Shown here in pieces: positions 43,217-52,124 of a stretch of 64,000 nt of DNA. The notes under the pieces are model-generated. The model searched no databases and was not told the DNA's origin. It saw only the letters and a list, made by a program, of their open reading frames with translations. A program made the translations under genes and the position numbers. The number at the start of each line of letters is the position of its first letter. Position 1 is the first letter of the stretch. Origin of the DNA: Paenibacillus sp. J5C2022 (lineage in GTDB: Bacteria > Bacillota > Bacilli > Paenibacillales > Paenibacillaceae); the NCBI RefSeq assembly GCF_025567625.1, contig NZ_JAOQJC010000025.1:1-64000 (forward strand), written 5' to 3'.

Positions 43217-44117
43217 GCTTTTTCCTAAACTCGGACGGGCTATATCCGGTCATTTTTTTGAATACTCTATTGAAAAAGCTGACATCATTAAAGCCTACCT
43301 CTGCACTGATGGATGAAACTTTGTCATTCGTTGAAAGCAAAAGCTGCTTCGATTTCTCCACTCGTAAATTATGCAAATAATTTACCATTGTTGTATCGCT
43401 CATCTGTTTGAATATCCGGGTCACTTGTCTGGTACTGCAAGCGGCTATTTTGGCCAAGTCTTCCAATGTAATGAGTGTATGATAATGCCTCTCCAAAAAA
43501 CCGATAATTCGTTTATACATTTGCTCCTCAACGGAACTTATTCCGTCAATAAACTTGCCGGATTTACGATTCATTTTCGGATTTACGGCGTAGTAACGAC
43601 TTAACCGCAAAATGAGTTCAGTTAACATCAATTTGATTAACGAGGTGTAGCCCGGAAGCTTGGAGTGAAACTCCTGCTCGATCTTCCTCACCATTGTCTT
43701 TACTTCTTCCGTTTCGGTCGGACTCAATTTCAAAATAGAAGTAAACCTGGCATCTGCCCCAAGAAAAGGTTGTACGTAGAAGAAGTCCATTAACTGTGCG
43801 CATTCCGGTACTCGCAACATCGGCCAATCAATAATAGTAGGGAAAAATTGCAAATTCGTAACCTCAACAGACTCACCGCTATCAAGTCTATAGGTATGCA
43901 TTTCGTGAGGGTTAATAATAAAAATGTCTCCGGGAAAGATTTTGTATTCCATCATCCCGAACTGCTCCGAATGAAAAATATGTGTAGCAGATCCGCTAAT
44001 AACAAATACAATCTCAATAAAATCGTGACTGTGCAACGGGAGCAACGGGATATCATTTGCACTGTGAACCCAAGTGCTGACATGAAAAGGAAATATATCT
44101 CGCATAGAATATTCCAC
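43209..44117 (-). CDS. AraC family transcriptional regulator
   Basis: Cytosolic regulator of 302 residues with an N-terminal cupin-like sensing domain (HSHDFIEIVFVISGSATH, ending near GDIFIINPHEMH) and a C-terminal AraC HTH (TLEDLAKIAACSTRQVTRIFKQ split over two helices, signature FFNRVFKKMTGYSPSEFR). It probably responds to a sugar and controls this locus. The start is GTG at 44117 or ATG at 44105; neither has a strong ribosome site. Confidence 0.9.
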   Translation of the reverse strand: MEYSMRDIFPFHVSTWVHSANDIPLLPLHSHDFIEIVFVISGSATHIFHSEQFGMMEYKIFPGDIFIINPHEMHTYRLDSGESVEVTNLQFFPTIIDWPMLRVPECAQLMDFFYVQPFLGADARFTSILKLSPTETEEVKTMVRKIEQEFHSKLPGYTSLIKLMLTELILRLSRYYAVNPKMNRKSGKFIDGISSVEEQMYKRIIGFLERHYHTLITLEDLAKIAACSTRQVTRIFKQMSDTTMVNYLHNLRVEKSKQLLLSTNDKVSSISAEVGFNDVSFFNRVFKKMTGYSPSEFRKKHE

Positions 44118-44170
44118 TGCTTTGAATTGATGCGTTTGAATGACCTTCAGCCTCCTTATCGATAAAAGTT

Positions 44171-45097
44171 TTACTCCACAATACCGGTTCTTTCGATTCC
44201 CTCCACAAAATATCGCTGTGTGAACATAAATAGAATTAATGGGGGCAATATGACAAGAAGCGCACCTGCCATTTTAATAGGTTCGTTAAGATCGAAAAAT
44301 GTAAATCCCAGAAAACTCGCTGTGCCCATGGAAGCATTTAAGCTATCCTGTAAATTTTCCAAGCGGCCGGACAATAGAACGAACTCTCCATTTTGTAAAA
44401 ATAAAGACGGCTCAAAGTAATTGTTCCAATGCCAAACAAAAGAAAATAGAAAAACGATTAACATGGCCGGTCTGGATAAAGGGAGCATAATTTTCCAAAA
44501 AGTGCGAAACGGTCCTGCTCCGTCCATCCTTGCGGACTCTTCAAGCTCCTTCGGGAAGGATGAATAAAATTGCCGGAATATGAGTATAAACAGTGCGCCT
44601 TTAAGCCCTTGGGCAAATAATGCCGGTATTAGAAACGGCAAGGGAGTATTGAGCCATCCCAGCTTTACATAGGTGACAAATAACGGAATGACAATCGTTT
44701 GCGGCGGAATTAAAAAAGTAAGCAAGACGATAACAAATAGTATATTCTTCCCCGGTATATGCAATCTGGCAAAGGCGTATCCCGTCATTGAGCATGAAAA
44801 AACTTGAAAAATAGCGGCTCCTACAGCTACAAGCAATGTTTGAAATAGTCCCTTCATATATTCCAAACCAATAAAAGCAACCTGATAATTGCCCCATTCA
44901 AGCACTCTGGGCAACCATCCGATGGAAGGGTCCAGCATTTCGGCAACGCTTTTGAGCGAGGTTGAAATAATGTACAGAAGCGGCTTCATATACAACGTTG
45001 ATATGAACAATAAAATAGTAAAAACAAAAAACTTATACATGAAGCCGTCTACGATCGATTTTCCGATAAAAAAATATCGCGCTCTTTCTTTCATCAT
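44171..45097 (-). CDS. Carbohydrate ABC transporter permease, MalG type (pair 2)
   Basis: Permease of 308 residues with six helices and the EAA loop ESARMDGAGPFRTFWKIML. It ends with the typical Q-R-YFVEGI segment. The start overlaps the previous permease stop (ATGA). It forms an importer channel with the MalF-type partner before it. Confidence 0.92.
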   Translation of the reverse strand: MMKERARYFFIGKSIVDGFMYKFFVFTILLFISTLYMKPLLYIISTSLKSVAEMLDPSIGWLPRVLEWGNYQVAFIGLEYMKGLFQTLLVAVGAAIFQVFSCSMTGYAFARLHIPGKNILFVIVLLTFLIPPQTIVIPLFVTYVKLGWLNTPLPFLIPALFAQGLKGALFILIFRQFYSSFPKELEESARMDGAGPFRTFWKIMLPLSRPAMLIVFLFSFVWHWNNYFEPSLFLQNGEFVLLSGRLENLQDSLNASMGTASFLGFTFFDLNEPIKMAGALLVILPPLILFMFTQRYFVEGIERTGIVE

Positions 45098-45954
45098 GCC
45101 TTCCTCCTGTTCTTCCGGCCGGCAACTGCCAGCAATAACACAATTGGGATCATAATGATGATAAAGTAAATCCAGCCCAGCGCACCTGCGTATCCGTAGC
45201 CTGTTTTGATATCAGACATACTATTTATAATATGTCGCAATACGGGGTTAAACGGATTGATGGATTGTTCGACAAGCGTGTAAATCAAATTCAGAAAAAT
45301 AAATGGCACGATGACTGGAAATGTGATCTTCCAAAATGATTCCCATGGTGTGGCGCCGTCTATATTAGCCGCCTCAAAAGTAGAAGGAGGGATCGTTTGA
45401 AATGCTGCCAAAAATATAATAATTTGAATACCGGAATACCACAGAATAATGACAAACTTGGAAATTAAACTAACTAATGTGCCTGCAATTGAAGGAGGAA
45501 ATAAACTATACACGATAGTTGTTACATCATATTGTTCATCAAAAGGCAAGGCTCCTTGTCCTTGTCCAACTAATTCAAGTAATACTTGTCCGGTAGCAAA
45601 TATGACTGGCAGGAAAAAGATAGCTCTAAAAAACATACGTCCTTTAAACTTTTGATTTAATAATACGGCCACCAATAATGCAAATAGTACGGTCAGAGGA
45701 ACGATAAATAATAATTCGTTAAAGAACAGCATCATTTCTACCGGAAAAATATTGTCGGATACAAACGCATATTTAAAGTTGTCAAAACCAATGTAGGTGT
45801 AGTCCAATCCTGTCCCTTCACCGTTTACTTTCACCTCGTGAAAACTGATGTACAGGGAATAGGCAAACGGGTAGGCAACAAAACTTAGAATGCCAATTAG
45901 CCATGGCAGCAGGAAAAGAGAGTTTTGAAGTATCGTCTTATGATTTTTTTTCAT
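45094..45954 (-). CDS. Carbohydrate ABC transporter permease, MalF/UgpA type (pair 2)
   Basis: Permease of 286 residues with six helices and the EAA loop EAANIDGATPWESFWKITF. GGAGGGG lies just before the ATG, inside the end of the DUF5696 gene (17-bp overlap), which indicates tight coupling. Confidence 0.92.
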   Translation of the reverse strand: MKKNHKTILQNSLFLLPWLIGILSFVAYPFAYSLYISFHEVKVNGEGTGLDYTYIGFDNFKYAFVSDNIFPVEMMLFFNELLFIVPLTVLFALLVAVLLNQKFKGRMFFRAIFFLPVIFATGQVLLELVGQGQGALPFDEQYDVTTIVYSLFPPSIAGTLVSLISKFVIILWYSGIQIIIFLAAFQTIPPSTFEAANIDGATPWESFWKITFPVIVPFIFLNLIYTLVEQSINPFNPVLRHIINSMSDIKTGYGYAGALGWIYFIIIMIPIVLLLAVAGRKNRRKA

Positions 45955-48250
45955 TGTCCCCTCCTGTTACCTTATAGGAGTAAGGCTCAACCAACTCCCC
46001 CAGTAAGCGAAATGGCTTGTCGCTGTAATTCACCCATACTTTTTTTCCGTTCTCATATTCTGTCTCATATACATCCGCTGCCAAACGGCGATGATGAACG
46101 ATATATTGGTCCATTACTTCCTGCTGAACAGCCTGATAGGCCTGGTACTCTTCTAAAATCTGTGGCAGCAATATCTCAAACTCAGAGCTGTAAAGTCCAT
46201 TATAGTATGTGTTCTGCAGCACATCGGGCGGGGCCTCAGTTACGAAATAATTGGGTGCGGCCCCATATTCCAAATCTCTTAAAAACTCAATGATCGGGTC
46301 ATCCCTCCAATTTCCGGGTATTGAAGAATAACTGACTAAGCCATGCAGCGCCATAGGATAAAAAGGAACCTGCTCATCAATAATCAGATCGTAATTGGAG
46401 CTCATCGGCATTTGAAAAATGTGATCCGCATAGGGCAGAGCAAACATTCCCGCTCCTGTGACCGTCAAGCTTTCCGTTTGCTTGCTTATATTTTCTAAAA
46501 CCCGTTTTCGAGATGCGAGAACTTCTCCTCTCAGCATCCAATGCTTGCTGCTGTAATCGCTATGAAGTCCTGAACCGCCGTCCTCTATCCCTACTCTCTT
46601 AACCGTTAAAGCCGCATAGTCATTCATCGCTTTATTGACGTATTTCTGTTCGACAACTTGAGGACTTATGAAGTAACGACTATACTCGTTTGCTTTTCCC
46701 TTCACCGTTAACCCATCAATGCCTTTGACTGCCTCGGTTCTGGACTGAAATCCGGTCCCTGAACGATCTGCTGCGAAGTAGAGCGTATCATCAAGTCGCA
46801 ATTCAATTCCTTTGTCCGCCAGGAAGGACTGGAATTTATCGAAATCGGCTTTCCCTCCGCTTTTTCCGGGAATCGGCAACCGTTTGGGCGCCTTGGACAA
46901 GTACCCCCCGTTTTGCCAGCCCGATAACCCCACCTCCATATTTGAAATGCCCGTATCAAGCAATCCTTGCACCATCCGTTCAGCCTGGGTGAAGGTGGTT
47001 GCTGATACGTATTTATTGCCTAAAGAGGTTTTTTCTGTAGATCCTATCGCAATATTGAAATATAGCTTTGGAGAAGCATCATTCGCAGTTATTCTTTGCA
47101 TGCCAACATGTTCGATCAGATAGTTTCGAAAGGTTTCTGCCAATGCGGAATATCCCTCCCTTTCACTGTCAGACCACAAATAGCGAATTGTTCTTGGCTC
47201 GGCCGCTATGTTTTTTTCATAAGAGGATTCCGTTCTGCCCAGACCCTTTGGCTTCATATACGGATACCTTAATGAAAAACTTGCATACACAAAATTGTAG
47301 CTATTTCGCATGCCCGATGTTCCGGCAACAATATTGGCTCTTGCCTCCCCCTTTTCAATCACCGCAATAAATCCCTTTTCCTCGGTAGCCATGCCAAATA
47401 CGGGATATGCAATCCCATCCCTATTACTTCTGTTTACACGATCGGCGCCGCTTATGGAGGCATCATGATCATAGACGGGATAGCTATACGGTTTCCTTGT
47501 CTTGCTGCTCTTCTTCAGATGGATAAGTCCGCCTGGACCATCAGGCACTAATATCGAACCGTTCGCTTCCTCATCCCCCGCTCCGAAGAAAGGCAGTAAT
47601 TCAATGCTTACGAGCTGGTTGTCTCCTGATTCCGCTATTCCATACTCCGGGATATGAGCGACAAACTGTCCATTCTCCAATACATATTCAATATAAAACT
47701 TAAATCCAAGACTGGGGATGTCGTATAGAACTCCAATACCGTCAGTTAGTGCTGTCCATGTCATTTCTAACGGAAACTCCACCGTATTGGATACCTTTAC
47801 ATTTACATCATTTTTCACCAAATAATAAAACACGAATGGTGATTTCAAGCTCTCCAGCCATAATCCTTTTGCCGTTTCCTCTTTGAGAGAGCTGCTCACA
47901 GGGTTGCTCAACCACTTTTCATTGTGCTGTTCTCTATCTATCATGATTTGACCTGTAGCATAATCAATCCATAATGTTGTATCCACTTGTTCGGCAACTA
48001 GATGCCATACTTGATCGCCGTAGTTCACGATTGGAGCTGCCAATGGTTCTTTCTGAAAACTTCGTTCCGCAAGCATTTCTTCCATATTGTCCAAGCTGTC
48101 TGCCGTGATCTCATTGTCGCCCAATTCCACTTTGCCGAGCACAAAAACGAGTAATAGAACAACAACAATCGTGGAGCCAATCGGGATGGCTTTGTGCTTT
48201 ATACCCTGCATACAACTTCTCGCTATTGATCGTATCCATTGTCTAAACAC
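45938..48250 (-). CDS. DUF5696 family membrane-anchored protein, possible glycosidase
   Basis: Protein of about 770 residues with one N-terminal membrane helix (about 25-45), a beta-rich domain to about 350 and a region that reads like a TIM barrel: GLSGWQNGGY, then ELRLDDTLYFA and GIEDGGSGLHSDY, with acidic residues placed like glycosidase catalytic sites. I recognise the family as DUF5696; the enzymatic role is inference. The GTG start at 48250 overlaps the preceding stop and has GGGAGG nine bases upstream. It lies between an NHL/Yip1 protein and a permease pair. Confidence 0.8.
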   Translation of the reverse strand: MFRQWIRSIARSCMQGIKHKAIPIGSTIVVVLLLVFVLGKVELGDNEITADSLDNMEEMLAERSFQKEPLAAPIVNYGDQVWHLVAEQVDTTLWIDYATGQIMIDREQHNEKWLSNPVSSSLKEETAKGLWLESLKSPFVFYYLVKNDVNVKVSNTVEFPLEMTWTALTDGIGVLYDIPSLGFKFYIEYVLENGQFVAHIPEYGIAESGDNQLVSIELLPFFGAGDEEANGSILVPDGPGGLIHLKKSSKTRKPYSYPVYDHDASISGADRVNRSNRDGIAYPVFGMATEEKGFIAVIEKGEARANIVAGTSGMRNSYNFVYASFSLRYPYMKPKGLGRTESSYEKNIAAEPRTIRYLWSDSEREGYSALAETFRNYLIEHVGMQRITANDASPKLYFNIAIGSTEKTSLGNKYVSATTFTQAERMVQGLLDTGISNMEVGLSGWQNGGYLSKAPKRLPIPGKSGGKADFDKFQSFLADKGIELRLDDTLYFAADRSGTGFQSRTEAVKGIDGLTVKGKANEYSRYFISPQVVEQKYVNKAMNDYAALTVKRVGIEDGGSGLHSDYSSKHWMLRGEVLASRKRVLENISKQTESLTVTGAGMFALPYADHIFQMPMSSNYDLIIDEQVPFYPMALHGLVSYSSIPGNWRDDPIIEFLRDLEYGAAPNYFVTEAPPDVLQNTYYNGLYSSEFEILLPQILEEYQAYQAVQQEVMDQYIVHHRRLAADVYETEYENGKKVWVNYSDKPFRLLGELVEPYSYKVTGGDNEKKS

Positions 48251-50312
48251 GCTCCAAAACCTCCCGTCCGAAACTCCAGAAGAAGTCGATTCCCTGATAA
48301 ACCAATCCCACTCCAACAAAACCAAATAGCAGAATACATATTGCTGCAAACAAGGATACTGCAGTCACTCCCAACGCTTCCTTTAAGTTGTAATTTTGCG
48401 CCGTCTGAAGACCGATAAAGAAAAGCAAGCCCATCCAACCGTAAATAGCATAGTTGGCCGCTTGATAAATGATATCTTCTTGCAGCGTCAAAGCATTCGA
48501 TAGAATCTGAACCGGCAAGTGAAATAATACAAGCGGCACCATGGCATAGGAATGAATAATAAACAAACGTTTGAACGGGGCTTCTCCTTTCATAATCGAA
48601 CCGATCAAATAGCTGGCAATCAACCAGACAAACCATAGTAAAAAGAATTGAAGCGCTTCAATTTTAAAATCCAACGTTTGAAAGTCCTCTTTCGCAAACG
48701 GATAACTCACAACGGCTTTCCCGGCCATATAACAGCCAAAGCTCCCCACGAGCAATACGATCGCTGTCCATGGTTTCGTTTCATGCTGTTCGGATAGCTC
48801 GCTCATTGTTTTTACAGGATGTTTTAGTACTTTGATAATCGAGCGCCAATGATTTGAATCCTCCCGATTGCTGATGTTTTTTTTCCTGCCCGAATAATTG
48901 AAGTACTTTCTTGCTTTGATAGCGATAAAATAACAAAACCAAAGAGAGACAATGACCGTCATGATCCAGCCGAAATTTTCGATGAGCCAGCTCATTCTTA
49001 GCTCCCAGAAAGCTTGAGAATAGCCCTCACGATCCTTCGAAAATTCGAAGTAGTCCAATGCAGCGGCAAAGCGTCCATATTGATATTCGGCTTTCGCAAT
49101 ACCTTGATGGGCTCTGTCCAGCAGTCCGTTCATTGCTCGCACTTCTTCCCAGAGTTCACGACCGGCTTCATACTGTCCTCGTTGATACAGGTCCAATGCA
49201 CGATGCAACGTCTCGCCATATTCCGTCTGCTTGAATACTTGAATGAGATTCAATTCCCCATCTGCAACGAACATATCGCCATTCGAATTCGTTACGACAC
49301 TGGTGGGCCGCTTGAAACTTCCAAGCCGCTCCTCACTGGAATGAATGGACCCAAAAAGCAATAATAAATGTCCAGAACTATCATACTGATAGATTTCTCC
49401 ATTCGTAGCTTCAATGGCTGATATAAAACCTTCCTTGCTGACATCGACGTCAATAAATGAAAATTTCTCATTCGGTCCTATCCAAGGTGCAAAATTATTG
49501 TTTCGGAACAAATCTATCCCGGCAAAGTTCAGCCGCCTTAACTGTCCAGCCTTCATTCCCTGATTGACTGTGTAAATAAAACCTTTTTCGTCCACAGTCG
49601 CATTAGTGATAGCTCCCGGCAATCGAGCTTGTTCTTGCTTTAATTGTTCTTCCGTATAAAACTTCTGTTTGAAATTTTCAAGCCACGTTCTGGAAACTTT
49701 ATTGGCTCCAAAAAAACCAACAAACTGCCCTTCTTGATCCAATTGAAGCAATCCCTGATAACCGCCTTTGGTCGCAATGTACAAATAGCCTCTGTGATCC
49801 AATACAAGCTTTGACGGAATAAATGCAAATGTCGTCGGGATAAGATCCGATTGAGGCGAACGAAATTCAGTTGCAAACTGCCCTTGTGAATCAAACTTTA
49901 CAATTCTTCGGCTCCCTGTGTCGGCTACATATATGTCCCCTTCCTCGGTTACGAATACGCCTTCCGGTCGGCGCAATTGTGATTTGGAGTCTTGATTATG
50001 TTCGGAAGGAATGACACGTTGAACGGACCCGTCCTTACTTAAATGAACAATACGATCATTTCCGGTATCCGCCACATATAATTCATCATCAGTTGTCATA
50101 AAAAGCCCTTCCGGCGAGTTAAACCCCTGGTAAGTCGTAACAGGTACATAAGCGTGCGGCATTCTCATCCACTTGCCGTCAGAATTAGCCGTATAGGTTC
50201 GGTATGGGAGTTCTGCTGCGGCTTTCGAGCTTGGTAACAGCAAGAAGACAAGTGCCGCTATACCAAGGATTTGAGCCCATCTGCGTACTGCTTTATAGGT
50301 TTGGCTCTTCAC
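48243..50312 (-). CDS. NHL-repeat protein with C-terminal Yip1 membrane domain
   Basis: Protein of 689 residues: signal or first helix (about 12-33), an extracytoplasmic NHL beta-propeller (about 60-370, repeats such as SPEGLFMTTDDELYVADTGN and RPEGVFVTEEGDIYVADTGS), a short helical linker that may be TPR-like, a membrane helix near 440, and a Yip1-like domain with about five helices (500-680). The start is GTG with GGAGGGGG just upstream. The propeller could bind glycans or the DUF5696 partner. No function is known for this pairing. Confidence 0.85.
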   Translation of the reverse strand: MKSQTYKAVRRWAQILGIAALVFLLLPSSKAAAELPYRTYTANSDGKWMRMPHAYVPVTTYQGFNSPEGLFMTTDDELYVADTGNDRIVHLSKDGSVQRVIPSEHNQDSKSQLRRPEGVFVTEEGDIYVADTGSRRIVKFDSQGQFATEFRSPQSDLIPTTFAFIPSKLVLDHRGYLYIATKGGYQGLLQLDQEGQFVGFFGANKVSRTWLENFKQKFYTEEQLKQEQARLPGAITNATVDEKGFIYTVNQGMKAGQLRRLNFAGIDLFRNNNFAPWIGPNEKFSFIDVDVSKEGFISAIEATNGEIYQYDSSGHLLLLFGSIHSSEERLGSFKRPTSVVTNSNGDMFVADGELNLIQVFKQTEYGETLHRALDLYQRGQYEAGRELWEEVRAMNGLLDRAHQGIAKAEYQYGRFAAALDYFEFSKDREGYSQAFWELRMSWLIENFGWIMTVIVSLWFCYFIAIKARKYFNYSGRKKNISNREDSNHWRSIIKVLKHPVKTMSELSEQHETKPWTAIVLLVGSFGCYMAGKAVVSYPFAKEDFQTLDFKIEALQFFLLWFVWLIASYLIGSIMKGEAPFKRLFIIHSYAMVPLVLFHLPVQILSNALTLQEDIIYQAANYAIYGWMGLLFFIGLQTAQNYNLKEALGVTAVSLFAAICILLFGFVGVGLVYQGIDFFWSFGREVLERV

Positions 50313-50326
50313 ATCTCTCCCCCTCC

Positions 50327-51211
50327 CTATTTGATGCCCGAATGCGCCATTGTCGCTAATATTTTTCTTTGAAACAATAAAAAGATGATTAAATTGGGCA
50401 TAAAGATCATTAAACCCGCAACTGCAGCCATCCCTTGTCCCACTATGTTATTGGCAACCCCATTTGTTAAAGTCATCGCATAGTAGGGTAGCGTTTTCAT
50501 CGATTCTGTCTGCGTGTACAGGGCTGATGTTTCGGTTTGAGACCAGGTGCTTTGGAAGGCCAGTATGCCCACAGTCGCAATAGCCGGCAGGCAAACCGGA
50601 ACAATAATTCGAAGTATAATGACCCAGTCCTTGGCTCCGTCTATCTTGGCGGCTTCCAGCAGCTCATTGGGAACCTGATCAATAAATTGCTTTAAAAGAA
50701 ACACGCCTACAGGGGCGGCAATCAATGGCAATATATGAACGAAATAAGTATTCATAATGCCTAGTTTGGCAATGACCATATAACGCGGTATGCCAACCGT
50801 CTCCGGCGCAAACATTAAAGATGTAATAATAAAAGAGAAAAACAACTGCTTTCCCGGAAAGTGTTGCTTGGAAAACGCATACGCGGCGGCTACGCTAAAA
50901 ACAATAATGCCCAGAACGGCAAACCCCGTAGATACCAGACTATTGAAAAAGTATCTTGAAAACGGGACAATTAGCGTTTGTGTGCGTAAAAACAGCTGCT
51001 TGAAATGAAAAAAAGTCGGGTTTTCAACAAAAAAACGCGGCGGATATAAAAACAGCTCGTTAATAGGCTTGAACGCATGATTCATAATAAATACGATAGG
51101 CAGCAGCATAAATAGTGATAACACAACCAGAAAGATCATATTGCATATTTGAAATATATCCCATCGTTTAAAAGCTAGCCGTTTTATCTTTAGAAGCATA
51201 GGATTGGTCAC
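50327..51211 (-). CDS. Carbohydrate ABC transporter permease, MalG type (pair 1)
   Basis: Permease of 294 residues with six helices and the EAA loop EAAKIDGAKDWVIILRIIV. The start is GTG at 51211 with AAGGAG ten bases upstream, overlapping the stop of the previous permease gene. Confidence 0.9.
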   Translation of the reverse strand: MTNPMLLKIKRLAFKRWDIFQICNMIFLVVLSLFMLLPIVFIMNHAFKPINELFLYPPRFFVENPTFFHFKQLFLRTQTLIVPFSRYFFNSLVSTGFAVLGIIVFSVAAAYAFSKQHFPGKQLFFSFIITSLMFAPETVGIPRYMVIAKLGIMNTYFVHILPLIAAPVGVFLLKQFIDQVPNELLEAAKIDGAKDWVIILRIIVPVCLPAIATVGILAFQSTWSQTETSALYTQTESMKTLPYYAMTLTNGVANNIVGQGMAAVAGLMIFMPNLIIFLLFQRKILATMAHSGIK

Positions 51212-51218
51212 CTTATTC

Positions 51219-52124
51219 TCACTCCTTCGAACCAAATATGGCGAAGGATAGCTTTGTAGTTGCAAATACTATAATCAGAAGTATGACTGACAGCGCACTT
51301 GCATAGCCTAACTCGAACCGGGTAAAAGCAAAGTCATCAATATGATTGATCATCAAATGACCGGAATACTGCGGCGTTATCGTCCCCGAAGCCAGAAGAG
51401 TCCCAATCTGTCCCGCCTTCAGAGTGCCGACAACAGCCATAATGGCGCCGAACAACATCTGTGGCTTGATTGCCGGAATTGTGATATAAATAATTTCCTG
51501 CAATCGATTGGATATACCATCAATAGAGCCCGCTTCATATAATTCACGGTTGACCGTATCCAGCCCCGCAAGCATGGCCAGAAAGCCTACTCCCATACTT
51601 GACCATAATGAAACGATAATCATAATATTCATGAAATGCTTCGGGTTCTGAAGCCATAAAACAGGCTCATCCAACAGTCCGACCGATAAAAGGAAATGAT
51701 TCAAGTATCCGATTCTGTCTCCGCTAAATAAGACAAGCCATACAACCGTTAGGGCTACTCCTGCCGATAAGGAAGGGATATAAATAGCCAGTGTAAAGTA
51801 ATCCCTCACTTTTTTAGACACTTGATGAATCAGCCAAGCGAGTAAAAATGATAATAAATAACCGATAGGTCCTACAATAATGGCAAATTTAAACGTATTG
51901 GGGATTGCATGCTGCAAAAATATTCGATCTTGTGTGAAGATAGCCAGAAAATTGTCCCATCCAATAAACTTGGGAGGCGATATGGCATTAAATGAAAAGA
52001 ACGAATACCCAATGGCAATAACAATGGGAACCACTATAAATAAAGTAAAAACAATCATGAATGGAGCAATTAAAAGGTACGATCCTCTGGCGTTCCATAT
52101 ATTTTGAAGCAGCAGTTTCCTCAT
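51219..52124 (-). CDS. Carbohydrate ABC transporter permease, LplB/UgpA type (pair 1)
   Basis: Permease of 301 residues with six helices and the EAA-type loop EAGSIDGISNRLQEIIYITI. Its start overlaps the stop of the large binding-protein gene (ATGA), which ties it to that binding protein. Confidence 0.92.
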   Translation of the reverse strand: MRKLLLQNIWNARGSYLLIAPFMIVFTLFIVVPIVIAIGYSFFSFNAISPPKFIGWDNFLAIFTQDRIFLQHAIPNTFKFAIIVGPIGYLLSFLLAWLIHQVSKKVRDYFTLAIYIPSLSAGVALTVVWLVLFSGDRIGYLNHFLLSVGLLDEPVLWLQNPKHFMNIMIIVSLWSSMGVGFLAMLAGLDTVNRELYEAGSIDGISNRLQEIIYITIPAIKPQMLFGAIMAVVGTLKAGQIGTLLASGTITPQYSGHLMINHIDDFAFTRFELGYASALSVILLIIVFATTKLSFAIFGSKE